Origin: Candidatus Intestinimonas stercoravium
GTDB taxonomy: Bacteria; Bacillota; Clostridia; Oscillospirales; Oscillospiraceae
Assembly (NCBI GenBank): GCA_019117605.1
Contig: DWZK01000083.1
Span: forward strand, 1-37,168
Length of the DNA stretch: 37,168 nt
Direction of reading: 5' to 3'
How positions within the stretch are numbered: position 1 is the stretch's first letter; every line of letters starts with the position of its first letter. The position numbers and the translations under genes are program-made. Below are positions 1 to 8,586 of the stretch, piece after piece. Under the pieces are notes generated by a model, which worked only from the letters and a program-made list of their open reading frames with translations, was not told where the DNA came from and ran no database searches.

Positions 1-1
1 G

Positions 2-124
2 GCCATGGGCTGGGCCGTGTCCAACGGCATCCTGTCCGGCAACGAGGCCGGCCAGCTGAGCCCCGGCGGGGCCGCCACCCGCGCCGAGGTGGCCCAGATG
101 CTGCTCAACTACAGCAGGATCTGA
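2..124 (+). CDS. C-terminal end of an S-layer homology (SLH) domain protein, truncated by the window edge
   Basis: Frame 2 reads AMGWAVSNGILSGNEAGQLSPGGAATRAEVAQMLLNYSRI*, typical of the end of an SLH repeat (W..GI..G......P...ATRAEVA.ML). Confidence 0.85.
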   Translation, partial: AMGWAVSNGILSGNEAGQLSPGGAATRAEVAQMLLNYSRI

Positions 125-152
125 GCCGGAAAACAGCACAGCGGGAGCAAAC

Positions 153-184
153 GAGGGCCCGGCGGCATCAGCCGCCGGGCCCTC
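153..184. terminator. Intrinsic terminator-like hairpin after the SLH gene
   Basis: GAGGGCCCGGCGGC-ATCA-GCCGCCGGGCCCTC, perfect 14-bp stem followed by a pyrimidine/T-rich tract. Confidence 0.8.
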
Positions 185-329
185 TCTCTGTTTCTCGGCA
201 GGGATATAAGTGGGGGTGAAAGAGTCCTATACTTTCAGCGGATAACGCGGGGCATCCTTCTCAACAGGCCGTATCGGTCCTTGCCGGCGGGTCGGAGCCC
301 TTCCCCTCCTTCAGGTCCATGCCCGGCCT

Positions 330-542
330 TCACGTCTGCCGCTCTTCCGGTGTGAACAGGCCGTCCACCGTGGTCCCAAGCTCCTGGGCCAGCCGGAATG
401 CCAGGGCCAGGGTGGGGTCGTATTTGTCGTTCTCGATGGCGTTCACCGTCTGTCGGGACACGCCGCACCGCTTGGCCAGCTCCTCCTGGGAGATGCCCCT
501 CTCTTTCCTCCGGCTCCGTATGGTGTTCTCCACGTCAATCAC
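330..542 (-). CDS. Small XRE-family HTH transcriptional regulator
   Basis: 70 aa; RSRRKERGISQEELAKRCGVSRQTVNAIENDKYDPTLALAFRLAQELGTTVDGLF is a canonical HTH_3; GTG start. Confidence 0.93.
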   Translation of the reverse strand: MIDVENTIRSRRKERGISQEELAKRCGVSRQTVNAIENDKYDPTLALAFRLAQELGTTVDGLFTPEERQT

Positions 543-843
543 CGTACTTCCGCTTGAAATAGAAGAGCTGTGCAGCGTAGATCATGGCGATGACCACCAG
601 GGTCACGAAGGGATCCAGGTCCTCCGCAGGGGCCCCGCTCCGCACCGACACCACCACGCCCTCCACCACGCAGAAGAACAGGTAGGCCACCACCACGCAC
701 AGAGTATTGAGCCCCGCCTTCGCCACGATCATCCGCCGCCGCTCATCCCCCTGCCGGGCCAGGGAGACCACCATGGCCACGATAGCGGCCAACATCCCCA
801 TCAGACACAAAAGCCCCAGGAACAGCCAGATCCCATCCGACAT
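535..843 (-). CDS. Small integral membrane protein, co-transcribed with the XRE regulator
   Basis: Start at MSDGIWLFLGLLCLMGMLAAIVAMVV; three hydrophobic segments; stop overlaps the GTG start of the downstream HTH gene (GTGATTGA). Confidence 0.75.
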   Translation of the reverse strand: MSDGIWLFLGLLCLMGMLAAIVAMVVSLARQGDERRRMIVAKAGLNTLCVVVAYLFFCVVEGVVVSVRSGAPAEDLDPFVTLVVIAMIYAAQLFYFKRKYGD

Positions 844-868
844 GCTCAGACACCTCCATCTCGTATAG

Positions 869-888
869 ATGTCAAATCTTTTTGACAT
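869..888. promoter_or_regulatory. Inverted-repeat operator candidate 1
   Basis: ATGTCAAATCTTTTTGACAT, with ATGTCA/TGACAT arms; upstream of the membrane protein/HTH pair. Confidence 0.7.
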
Positions 889-914
889 CTATAGCGTAAC
901 AGAGCAGCATCAAA

Positions 915-934
915 ATGTCAAGAATTTTTGACAT
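915..934. promoter_or_regulatory. Inverted-repeat operator candidate 2
   Basis: ATGTCAAGAATTTTTGACAT; same arms and length as the 869-888 site, 46 bp apart. Confidence 0.7.
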
Positions 935-951
935 ATCTTTTTTCTCCCGCC

Positions 952-980
952 TTGCCTCTTGTGTCTGGCAGTGGTATGAT
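952..980 (+). promoter_or_regulatory. Sigma-A-like promoter for the MATE gene
   Basis: TTGCCT - 17 nt - TATGAT, 40 nt upstream of the ATG at 1020. Confidence 0.6.
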
Positions 981-1019
981 AGTAGAAAATGTTGTGGTAC
1001 AAGGTGGTGTCACGTTCCC

Positions 1020-2381
1020 ATGGAAGAAACCAGCCAGCGATCGCTCACCGAGGGCAGCGTCCCCAAAAAGATGCTGCTCTTCGCCCTCCCCATCTTCTTC
1101 AGCAACCTTTTCCAGCAGCTCTATAATGCGGCGGACTCCCTTATCGTGGGCACGTTCATCGGCGGAGAGGCGCTGGCTGCTGTCAGCTCTTCCGGGAGCC
1201 TCATCCTACTTCTCATCGGCTTCATCAACGGCGTGTCTCTGGGCGCCGGGGTGCTGATCGCCCGGCTCTACGGCGCCAACGACCGGGAAGATCTGGAGCG
1301 GGCCATCCACACCACGGTGGCCCTGGGGCTGGTGGCCGGAGCAGTGCTGACGGTGGCGGGGGTGCTCCTCACCCCTCAGATCCTCCGGCTGATGGGCACC
1401 CCTTCTGATGTGATCGACGACTCTGTCGCCTATTTCCGGGTCTATTTCCTGGGTTCCAGCGCGGTGGTCCTCTATAACATGGGGGCCAGCATCCTCCAGT
1501 CGGTAGGCGACAGCCGCAGTCCCATGAAGTACCTCATCCTCTCCTCTCTGATCAACGTGGTCCTGGACCTGTTCTTCGTGGCGGGGCTGGGCTATGGGGT
1601 AGCCAGCGCCGCCTTGGCCACGGTCATCAGCCAGGTGGTCAGCGCCTTCCTGGCCTTCCGCAAGCTCTCCCGTACCGCCGCACCCTACCGGGTATGCTGG
1701 CGGCGGGTGCGCTTCGACCTGCCCATGCTCCGGCAGGTGGTCACCCTGGGCATCCCCTCGGGGGTGCAGAGCTCAGTGGTCTCCTTGGCCAACGTGATCG
1801 TCCAGTCCAACATCAACTCTTTCGGTTCCGCCGCCATGGCCGGCTGTGGGGCATACAGCAAGATCGAAGGCTTCGCCTTCCTCCCGGTCACCTGCTTCTC
1901 CCTGGCCCTCTCCACCTTCGTGAGCCAGAACATCGGCGCGGGACGCCCGGAGCGGGTGCGTGCGGGGATGCGGTTCGGCCTGTTGTGCAGCCCGGTGCTG
2001 GCCGAGTGCATCGGCGTGGCCATCTTCACCCTCTCCCCGCTCCTCATCTCCGCCTTCAACAGCGACCCGGAGGTGATCGCCTACGGGGTCGCGGACGCCC
2101 GGACCGTGTCCCTGTTCTACTGCCTGCTCTCCTTCTCCCACTGCTGCGCGGGGATCCTCCGCGGCTTTGGCAAGCCGGTGGTCCCCATGGCCATCATGCT
2201 CTCGGTGTGGTGCGCCCTGCGCATCACTTACATCACTGTGATCCTCCGCCTCATCCCCGATATCCACATGCTCTACTGGGCCTATCCCCTCACCTGGTCC
2301 ATCAGCTCCGTCATCTTCGCCTTCTGCATCCTGCGGCTGTACAGGAGGCAGGTGGACGCCATCTCACTGCGGCATGGATGA
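1020..2381 (+). CDS. MATE family efflux transporter
   Basis: MEETSQRSLTEGSVPKKMLLFALPIFFSNLFQQLYNAADSLIVGTFIGGEALAAV; about 12 TM segments; typical MatE N-terminus. Confidence 0.95.
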   Translation: MEETSQRSLTEGSVPKKMLLFALPIFFSNLFQQLYNAADSLIVGTFIGGEALAAVSSSGSLILLLIGFINGVSLGAGVLIARLYGANDREDLERAIHTTVALGLVAGAVLTVAGVLLTPQILRLMGTPSDVIDDSVAYFRVYFLGSSAVVLYNMGASILQSVGDSRSPMKYLILSSLINVVLDLFFVAGLGYGVASAALATVISQVVSAFLAFRKLSRTAAPYRVCWRRVRFDLPMLRQVVTLGIPSGVQSSVVSLANVIVQSNINSFGSAAMAGCGAYSKIEGFAFLPVTCFSLALSTFVSQNIGAGRPERVRAGMRFGLLCSPVLAECIGVAIFTLSPLLISAFNSDPEVIAYGVADARTVSLFYCLLSFSHCCAGILRGFGKPVVPMAIMLSVWCALRITYITVILRLIPDIHMLYWAYPLTWSISSVIFAFCILRLYRRQVDAISLRHG

Positions 2382-2384
2382 GCA

Positions 2385-2422
2385 GACGCCCGGGGACCCT
2401 ATCCGACGGGTCCCCGGGCGTC
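2385..2422. terminator. Bidirectional terminator between the MATE and ZIP genes
   Basis: GACGCCCGGGGACCC ... GGGTCCCCGGGCGTC, 15-bp perfect stem between convergent genes. Confidence 0.8.
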
Positions 2423-2436
2423 CTATATCCTATATC

Positions 2437-3228
2437 CTATCCCAATGCCACATCCAATATCATCATGACCAGGAACCCGGACATGACCCCCAGGGTCCCC
2501 ACATTGGAGTGCTCTCCCAGATGGGCTTCCGGGATGAGCTCTTCCACCACCACATAGATCATAGCCCCCGCGGCGGCAGAGAGCAGCCAGGGCATCAGGG
2601 GCTCCAGCCGTCCGGCCAAGAGCACTGCCATGACGCCGAAAAGAGGCTCCACCGCTCCCGAAGCCGCACCGGAGAGGAAGGCTCTCCAGCGGCTCATCCC
2701 CTCCTGCCGCAGGGGCAGGGCCACCGCCGCGCCCTCCGGGAAGTTCTGTATCCCGATGCCGGCGGCCAGGGCCAGGGCGGCGGCGTAGGCGCCCGGGTCA
2801 TCCCCGTGCTGGGCGGCCAGGGCGAAGCTCAGCCCCACCGCCATGCCCTCCGGGATATTGTGGAGGGTCACGGCGAAGACCATCAGGGTGGTACGCTTGA
2901 AGGGCGAGGGCGCGCCCTCCGGGTCCCTGGCCCCCGGGTGCAGGTGGGGAAGGAGGCCGTCCAGCAGCAGCAGGAGAGCCGCCCCCAGAACGAAGCCCCC
3001 TGCAGCCGGGATCCACCCCGGCCACCCGGCTGCCTCCGCCTCTTCGATGGCGGGGATGAGCAGGGACCACACCGAAGCGGCGGTCATGACCCCCGCGGCA
3101 AAGCCCAGGCAGATCTTCTGGGCCCAGGCGCCTATCCCCTGGCGGAAAAAGAATACCAGCGCCGCCCCCAAGGCAGTCATCATGAACGTGAAGCCCGTGC
3201 CACCCAGAGCCCAGGCAACAGCGCGCAT
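2437..3228 (-). CDS. ZIP family metal transporter (ZupT-like)
   Basis: HNIPEGMAVGLSFAL and GIGIQNFPEGAAVALPLR are the ZIP TM4/TM5 metal-binding signatures. Confidence 0.93.
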   Translation of the reverse strand: MRAVAWALGGTGFTFMMTALGAALVFFFRQGIGAWAQKICLGFAAGVMTAASVWSLLIPAIEEAEAAGWPGWIPAAGGFVLGAALLLLLDGLLPHLHPGARDPEGAPSPFKRTTLMVFAVTLHNIPEGMAVGLSFALAAQHGDDPGAYAAALALAAGIGIQNFPEGAAVALPLRQEGMSRWRAFLSGAASGAVEPLFGVMAVLLAGRLEPLMPWLLSAAAGAMIYVVVEELIPEAHLGEHSNVGTLGVMSGFLVMMILDVALG

Positions 3229-3283
3229 ATGCGTTCCCTCCTTCCCGGCCCGGGCCCTGCTCCGGGCCGACGGCCTGTAAAAG

Positions 3284-3315
3284 CGCCGGAGATCGGGCGC
3301 GCCCGATCTCCGGCG
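3284..3315. terminator. Perfect 32-bp palindrome, probable terminator for the 3340-3747 gene or regulatory palindrome
   Basis: CGCCGGAGATCGGGCG|CGCCCGATCTCCGGCG, no spacer. Confidence 0.55.
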
Positions 3316-3339
3316 TTCACATGCGGGCCGACTGGTCTA

Positions 3340-3747
3340 TTATTCTCCAGCCACCCGCAGGATATCCCGCTCCGCCAGCGTCCGTTCCAGTACGCGGCAG
3401 ATCACCCGCTCGATGCTCTCCTCAGAGAGGCTGCACAGGCAGGCCACAGCGTCCTGCCGGGCGGTCTCCCGGCTCACATCCAGCTCCTGGAGCAGGAAGG
3501 ACTCCAGGATGGTGCACTTGGTGTAGAGCTGGTTGGAGGCCCGGATCCCCTCGGCGGTGAGCTGGACCTGGCCGTAGTGCCGCTTCAGGACCAGTCCCTC
3601 CCCGGCCAGGACGCCCATCATGTGGACCACGCTGGCCGGCGAGACTTCCAGCGCCCGGGCGATATCTACCGAGCGGACCGGCTTTCCCCCGTCGCTGAGC
3701 TCGTAGATGACCAGCAGGTATCGCATAGCAGCAGATGAGAGCCCCAC
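3340..3747 (-). CDS. DtxR/MntR-family metal-dependent regulator (first copy)
   Basis: MRYLLVIYELSDGGKPVRSVDIARALEVSPASVVHMMGVLAGEGLVLKRHYGQVQLTAEG; start uncertain (GTG near 3747 or ATG at 3726). Confidence 0.8.
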   Translation of the reverse strand: MGLSSAAMRYLLVIYELSDGGKPVRSVDIARALEVSPASVVHMMGVLAGEGLVLKRHYGQVQLTAEGIRASNQLYTKCTILESFLLQELDVSRETARQDAVACLCSLSEESIERVICRVLERTLAERDILRVAGE

Positions 3748-3760
3748 GATCTCCGCCTCC

Positions 3761-4192
3761 TCAAAACGCCGCGAAGCCCTTGCCGAAGGCACGGCACTGC
3801 TCCAGGCCGCTGTCATCGGGGGTCTCGTTGATCATGAGCCCCTCGCCGCCGTAGAGCTTGGCGCCGTCCTTCTCGGTCCGCTCCCACCAGTCCCGCATCC
3901 ACTGGCCGTCCCCCCAGCCATAGGAGCCGAACAGGGCCACTTTCTTCCCGGAGAGGCTGCCCTCTACAGTGGCGAAGAAGGGGTCGAACTCGCTCTCCTC
4001 CAGCACCTCCATGCCCATGGCGGGGCAGCCGAACGCCACCAGGTCGCTGCCGATCACATCGGCGGCGCCGGCCTGAGAGACCTCGAGCAGGCTCACCTCG
4101 GCGCCGGCGGACTGGGCCCCCTCGGCGATGGCCTGGGCCATGGCGGCCGTATTCCCGGTCTGGGACCAATAGATGATAGACATTTTGCTCAT
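3761..4192 (-). CDS. Flavodoxin
   Basis: MSIIYWSQTGNTAAMAQAIAEGA (FMN phosphate loop) and ALFGSYGWGDGQWMRDW. Confidence 0.95.
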   Translation of the reverse strand: MSKMSIIYWSQTGNTAAMAQAIAEGAQSAGAEVSLLEVSQAGAADVIGSDLVAFGCPAMGMEVLEESEFDPFFATVEGSLSGKKVALFGSYGWGDGQWMRDWWERTEKDGAKLYGGEGLMINETPDDSGLEQCRAFGKGFAAF

Positions 4193-4260
4193 TGTCGATT
4201 CCCTCCAAAAATAAAGATCGAATAGTGGATAGGCTGTGATATGTGCTCTCGCTTCGGGCG

Positions 4261-4821
4261 TCATGCCGCCCGGAGGATCTCTCCCAGCGTCATGCCTTCC
4301 GCCAGGCGGCTGCATAGCGCCTCCCGGCAGCGGTCGAACCGCTGGAACATGGCTCTGGCCCGCTCCACATTGGAGTAGACCTTCCAGTAGCCGCAGAGCT
4401 TGCAGTCCCTGCCGCCGCAGCGCTGGAAGCCCAGTACGTCCTCCACCGGATAGCCCAGGAAGAGGCCGATCTCGTGGGGGAAGTCCTCTGAGGCCCCCAG
4501 GCGGATGCTGAGGAAGGAGAGCATCTCCTCTATCCCTCCACCCACCGGATAGCCGTCCCGCCGCAGCAGGGCCGTCACCGATGGGGCGCGGAGCTGCTCT
4601 TCCAGCCTTTCACTGTGATAGACCAGGAGGAGCACGCCCCGCCTGCACTCAGAGAGCTGTCGGAGCCGCACGCCCCGGTCGCGGAACTGCCTGTCATAGG
4701 CCTCCAGTTGCTCCTCTAGGTCAGGATACTGCACTCTGGAGAGCGAGATCAGGTTAGCCGGCTTCATCCCCACCAGGGCTGGGCCGCAGTGGAACGCCAG
4801 TGCATGCTCGATACTCGGCAT
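4261..4821 (-). CDS. DUF3793 family protein
   Basis: LAFHCGPALVGMKPANLISL N-terminus and LGYPVEDVLGFQRCGGRDCKLCGYWKVYSN Cys motif. Confidence 0.85.
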   Translation of the reverse strand: MPSIEHALAFHCGPALVGMKPANLISLSRVQYPDLEEQLEAYDRQFRDRGVRLRQLSECRRGVLLLVYHSERLEEQLRAPSVTALLRRDGYPVGGGIEEMLSFLSIRLGASEDFPHEIGLFLGYPVEDVLGFQRCGGRDCKLCGYWKVYSNVERARAMFQRFDRCREALCSRLAEGMTLGEILRAA

Positions 4822-4849
4822 GGGACACCCCTCTTTCCTTCCACGATAA

Positions 4850-4867
4850 GGTTAGCTTTAACTAACC
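4850..4867. promoter_or_regulatory. DtxR/IdeR-like metalloregulator box A
   Basis: GGTTAGCTTTAACTAACC; TTAG-N6-CTAA dyad upstream of DUF3793. Confidence 0.72.
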
Positions 4868-4904
4868 ACCTGGGAAGAAAAAACGCGGGATCGCCGCGGC
4901 GGCT

Positions 4905-4922
4905 GGTTAGCTCTAGCTAACT
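4905..4922. promoter_or_regulatory. DtxR/IdeR-like metalloregulator box B
   Basis: GGTTAGCTCTAGCTAACT; sits at the predicted transcription start of the minus-strand promoter at 4929-4957. Confidence 0.75.
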
Positions 4923-4928
4923 GAGTGC

Positions 4929-4957
4929 AGTTTACCACACCCTTCCCCTGCTGTCAA
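4929..4957 (-). promoter_or_regulatory. Promoter of the DUF3793-flavodoxin-DtxR operon
   Basis: Minus strand TTGACA - 17 nt - TAAACT. Confidence 0.75.
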
Positions 4958-5126
4958 GTACGATCTTTCTCCCGCAGAAAAGACCGGGGATGTGGAGCAG
5001 GTGCAAAGCACTGCGCCGCATCCCCGGCAGCATGAAGATATCTCTAAATGAGCAGATACACAGCCTCCCGGCGGCATCCGCCGGAAGAGATGCCCCGGGC
5101 GCCGTCTGCGCCCATCCTCCCTCTGC

Positions 5127-5513
5127 TCACTGGGCGCCCTGCGCCTCTTGGTTGGAACGGATATGGTCCTTGAGCTTCTGGAACGTCTCCTCGCTGATGT
5201 CATGCTCGATGCGGCAGGCGTCCTTAGCCGCTACCTCCGGCGTGACCCCCAGCAGGACCAGCCACTGATCCAGCATCCGATGCCGCTCGTAGATGCGAGA
5301 GGCGATCGCCATCCCCGCATCGGTCAGCGTGATGAAGCCGTCCTTGTCCATGACGATATATCCGTTCTCCCGCAGCAGGCTCATGGCCCGGCTGACACTG
5401 GGCTTGGAATATTCCATATAGTGGGCGATGTCGATGGACCGCACCACTCCCTTTTGTTCCTTCAAGACCAGGATGGATTCCAGATAATCCTCCGCTGACT
5501 CTTGGATCTTCAC
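5127..5513 (-). CDS. DtxR/MntR-family metal-dependent regulator (second copy)
   Basis: MKIQESAEDYLESILVLKEQKGVVRSIDIAHYMEYSKPSVSRAMSLLRENGYI...LTDAGMAIASRIYERHRMLDQWLVLLGV. Confidence 0.95.
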   Translation of the reverse strand: MKIQESAEDYLESILVLKEQKGVVRSIDIAHYMEYSKPSVSRAMSLLRENGYIVMDKDGFITLTDAGMAIASRIYERHRMLDQWLVLLGVTPEVAAKDACRIEHDISEETFQKLKDHIRSNQEAQGAQ

Positions 5514-5693
5514 AGCGCTCTTCCCTCCAGATCAAAGAAATGCCTCTCGCCCCGGATGGACCAAGGAGCGCGGGGAGGCGTCATCAGAATAAAGTCTGTC
5601 TGATTTTTGTACAAAAAATGCACAGCTTACTTTTGTATTTTAGCATAAAATGGTCAGGAACACAAGACCTGCTTTTTTTCTTCGGAGAGCCTA

Positions 5694-5722
5694 TTGACAA
5701 CGCCGGTTAGCAGTGGTAAACT
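5694..5722 (+). promoter_or_regulatory. Promoter of the feo operon
   Basis: TTGACA - 17 nt - TAAACT, the same hexamers and spacing as the 4929-4957 promoter. Confidence 0.78.
5704..5721. promoter_or_regulatory. Degenerate metalloregulator box C inside the feo promoter
   Basis: GGTTAGCAGTGGTAAACT overlaps the spacer and -10. Confidence 0.5.
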
Positions 5723-5735
5723 AACTCCGTTCCAA

Positions 5736-5755
5736 GGGTTAGATTTTGCTAACCC
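5736..5755. promoter_or_regulatory. Metalloregulator box D downstream of the feo promoter
   Basis: GGGTTAGATTTTGCTAACCC; arms GGGTTAG/CTAACCC. Confidence 0.75.
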
Positions 5756-5828
5756 TTCCCTTTGGGAGGTCGGGCCAGTTCCTTCTGTCCCGACGGACTG
5801 AACTATCTGAAGAGAGGTGGTCGTTATC

Positions 5829-6038
5829 ATGCCGCTGTCTATGGCTCCTTCCGGCTCTGAGAATACCGTCAAGAAGATCACTGGCAAAGACGAGACCCGG
5901 CGTTTCCTGGAGACCCTGGGTTTCGTGGAGGGCGGGAGAGTCACTGTCGTGTCCGAAATGGGCGGGAACCTCATCGTCAACGTCAAGGACGCGCGTATCG
6001 CTTTGAGCAAAAGCATGGCCAGCCGGATCATGGTGTGA
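5829..6038 (+). CDS. feoA: FeoA-family protein (first copy)
   Basis: ETRRFLETLGFVEGGRVTVVSEMGGNLIVNVKDARIALSKSMASRIMV; SH3-like FeoA fold motif. Confidence 0.88.
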   Translation: MPLSMAPSGSENTVKKITGKDETRRFLETLGFVEGGRVTVVSEMGGNLIVNVKDARIALSKSMASRIMV

Positions 6039-6066
6039 TGCCGGCCTGGGAAGGAGGAGAAAGAAG

Positions 6067-6285
6067 ATGACATTGAAGGACGCAAAGGTCGGACAGACCG
6101 TCACCGTCTCCAAGTTGGTGGGCGAGGGCGCTCTGCGCCGCCGCATCATGGACATGGGGATCACGAAGGGCACCCAGATCTATATCCGTAAGGTCGCCCC
6201 CCTGGGGGACCCCGTGGAGATCACCGTCCGGGGATATGAGCTGTCCATCCGGAAAGGCGATGCCGAGTGCGTCGAGATCCAGTGA
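6067..6285 (+). CDS. feoA: FeoA-family protein (second copy)
   Basis: LRRRIMDMGITKGTQIYIRKVAPLGDPVEITVRGYELSIRKGDAECVEI. Confidence 0.95.
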   Translation: MTLKDAKVGQTVTVSKLVGEGALRRRIMDMGITKGTQIYIRKVAPLGDPVEITVRGYELSIRKGDAECVEIQ

Positions 6286-6307
6286 GGCCGCATTTTCCAG
6301 CGCATAT

Positions 6308-6325
6308 AGTTAGCTTTAGACAACC
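6308..6325. promoter_or_regulatory. Degenerate metalloregulator box E upstream of feoB
   Basis: AGTTAGCTTTAGACAACC, 14/18 identical to box A. Confidence 0.4.
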
Positions 6326-6386
6326 AGCCTTCAAAGACTGATCATGTCAGCGGGGATCCTGCCCCGCAGAGGAGGAATCGAGAAAA

Positions 6387-8564
6387 ATGTCGATCACGAT
6401 CGCACTTGCCGGCAACCCGAACTGCGGCAAGACCACCATGTTCAACGCCCTCACCGGCGCGGTCCAGTTCGTGGGCAACTGGCCCGGCGTCACAGTGGAA
6501 AAGAAAGAGGGCAAGCTGAAAGGGCACAAGGACATCAATGTCATGGACCTGCCCGGTATCTACTCCCTGTCCCCGTATACGCTGGAAGAGGTGGTGGCCC
6601 GGAACTACCTCATCAATGAGAAGCCCGATGTCATCCTGAACCTGGTGGACGCGTCCAACATCGAGCGCAACCTGTATCTCACCACCCAGCTGCTGGAGCT
6701 GGGCATCCCTGTCGTAGTGGCCCTGAACATGATCGACGTCGCCAAGAAGAACGGCGACAAGATCGATACAGCCAAGCTCTCCGAGGCGCTGGGCTGCCCC
6801 GTGGTGGAGACCTCCGCCGTGAAGGGGGAGGGCTGCGTGGCCGCTGCTGAGCGGGCCGCCGCCCTCGTGGCTGCCAAGCAGGCCACTGTCCCCCAGCACA
6901 CCTTCGCCCAGCCCGTTGAGGACGCCCTGTCCGCCATCGCCGATCTGGTGCGTGACGTCGTCCCCCCCGAGAACCAGCGCTGGTTCGCCATCAAGCTCTT
7001 CGAGCGGGACGAAAAGGTGATGGAGAACTTCACCCTCTCCCCCGATACCGCCCGCCGTCTGGAAGATGCCATCACCGCCTGTGAGAGCGCCATGGATGAC
7101 GACAGCGAGTCCATCATCACCAACGAGCGCTATTCGTACATCGCCAAGGTCACCGGCCGCTGCGTCAAGAAGGGCCGCACCGGCATGTCCACTTCCGACC
7201 GCATCGACCGTATCGTCACCAACCGGGTCCTGGCTCTGCCCATCTTCGCCCTGGTGATGCTGGTGGTGTACTCCATCTCCATGGGCAGCTGGCCCGTCTC
7301 CATCGGCACCATGGCCACCGACTGGGCCAACGACGTGCTCTTTGGTGAGATCGTGCCCGGCTTCTTCGACAGCTTCCTCCTGGATGCCAGCGGCGCTCCT
7401 GTCGTGGCCGGCTGGCTCTATGGCCTGATCCAGGACGGCATCGTGGCCGGCGTGGGCGCGGTGCTGGGCTTCGTGCCCCAGATGCTGGTGCTCTTCCTCC
7501 TGCTGTGCATCCTGGAGGACATCGGCTATATGGCCCGTATCGCTTTCATCATGGACCGTATCTTCCGCCGCTTCGGCCTGTCCGGCAAGAGCTTCATCCC
7601 CATGCTGGTGGCCACCGGCTGCGGCGTGCCCGGCATCATGGCCTCCCGTACCATCGAGCAGGACCGGGACCGTAAGATGACCGTCATGACCACCGGCTTC
7701 ATCCCCTGCGGCGCCAAGATGCCCATCATCGGCCTCTTCGCCGGCGCCCTCTTCGGCGGCTCTTCCTGGGTGGCCGTCTCCGCCTACTTCATCGGCGTGG
7801 CCGCCGTCATCGTCTCCGGCATCATCCTGAAGAAGACCAAGATGTTCGCCGGCGATCCCGCTCCCTTCGTCATGGAGCTGCCCGCCTACCACATCCCCAA
7901 GCCCATCAACATCCTCCGGGGCACCTGGGAGCGCGGCTGGTCCTTCATCAAGCGGGCCGGTACCGTCATCCTCCTCTCCTCCGTGATCCTGTGGTTCCTC
8001 CAGGGCTTCGGCTTCGTGGACGGCACCTTCCAGATGGTGGAGGACAACAACACCTCCCTCCTGGCTTCTATCGGCAACGCCATCGCCTTCATCTTCGCGC
8101 CCCTGGGCTTCGGCACCTGGAAGCCCGCCGTGGCCACCTTCACCGGCCTCATCGCCAAGGAGAACGTGGTGGGCACCTTCGGCGTCCTCTACGGCTTTGC
8201 CGAGGTGGCTGAGAACGGCGACGAGATCTGGGGCAATATCGCCACCGATTTCACCGCTATCACCGCCTACAGCTACATGATCTTCAACCTGCTCTGCGCC
8301 CCCTGCTTCGCCGCCATGGGCGCCATCAAGCGGGAGATGAACAACTGGAAGTGGACCCTGGGCGCCATCGCCTATATGTGCGGCTTCGCCTATGTGGTAT
8401 CCCTGATGGTCTACCAGTTCGGCGAGCTGATCGTCAACGGCGTGTTCGGCATGGGCACTGTGGCCGCCATCGTCTGCCTGGCCGCCATCATCTATCTGCT
8501 CTTCCGGAAGGGCTATCGCGGCGAGACCACCCGACTGCGGGCGGTGGACGCTGTCCGGGCCTGA
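6387..8564 (+). CDS. feoB: Ferrous iron transport protein B
   Basis: ALAGNPNCGKTTMFNALTGAVQFVGNWPGVTVEKKEG (G1/G2), DLPGIYSL (G3), NMID (G4); Gate domains follow; 725 aa. Confidence 0.98.
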   Translation: MSITIALAGNPNCGKTTMFNALTGAVQFVGNWPGVTVEKKEGKLKGHKDINVMDLPGIYSLSPYTLEEVVARNYLINEKPDVILNLVDASNIERNLYLTTQLLELGIPVVVALNMIDVAKKNGDKIDTAKLSEALGCPVVETSAVKGEGCVAAAERAAALVAAKQATVPQHTFAQPVEDALSAIADLVRDVVPPENQRWFAIKLFERDEKVMENFTLSPDTARRLEDAITACESAMDDDSESIITNERYSYIAKVTGRCVKKGRTGMSTSDRIDRIVTNRVLALPIFALVMLVVYSISMGSWPVSIGTMATDWANDVLFGEIVPGFFDSFLLDASGAPVVAGWLYGLIQDGIVAGVGAVLGFVPQMLVLFLLLCILEDIGYMARIAFIMDRIFRRFGLSGKSFIPMLVATGCGVPGIMASRTIEQDRDRKMTVMTTGFIPCGAKMPIIGLFAGALFGGSSWVAVSAYFIGVAAVIVSGIILKKTKMFAGDPAPFVMELPAYHIPKPINILRGTWERGWSFIKRAGTVILLSSVILWFLQGFGFVDGTFQMVEDNNTSLLASIGNAIAFIFAPLGFGTWKPAVATFTGLIAKENVVGTFGVLYGFAEVAENGDEIWGNIATDFTAITAYSYMIFNLLCAPCFAAMGAIKREMNNWKWTLGAIAYMCGFAYVVSLMVYQFGELIVNGVFGMGTVAAIVCLAAIIYLLFRKGYRGETTRLRAVDAVRA

Positions 8565-8586
8565 CCTTGGATAAGGAGGCTTTCTT

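Noticed and set aside
2421-2441. TCCTATA x2 + TCCTATC tandem heptamer
   Set aside because: Only about three units, at the tail of a bidirectional terminator; likely incidental
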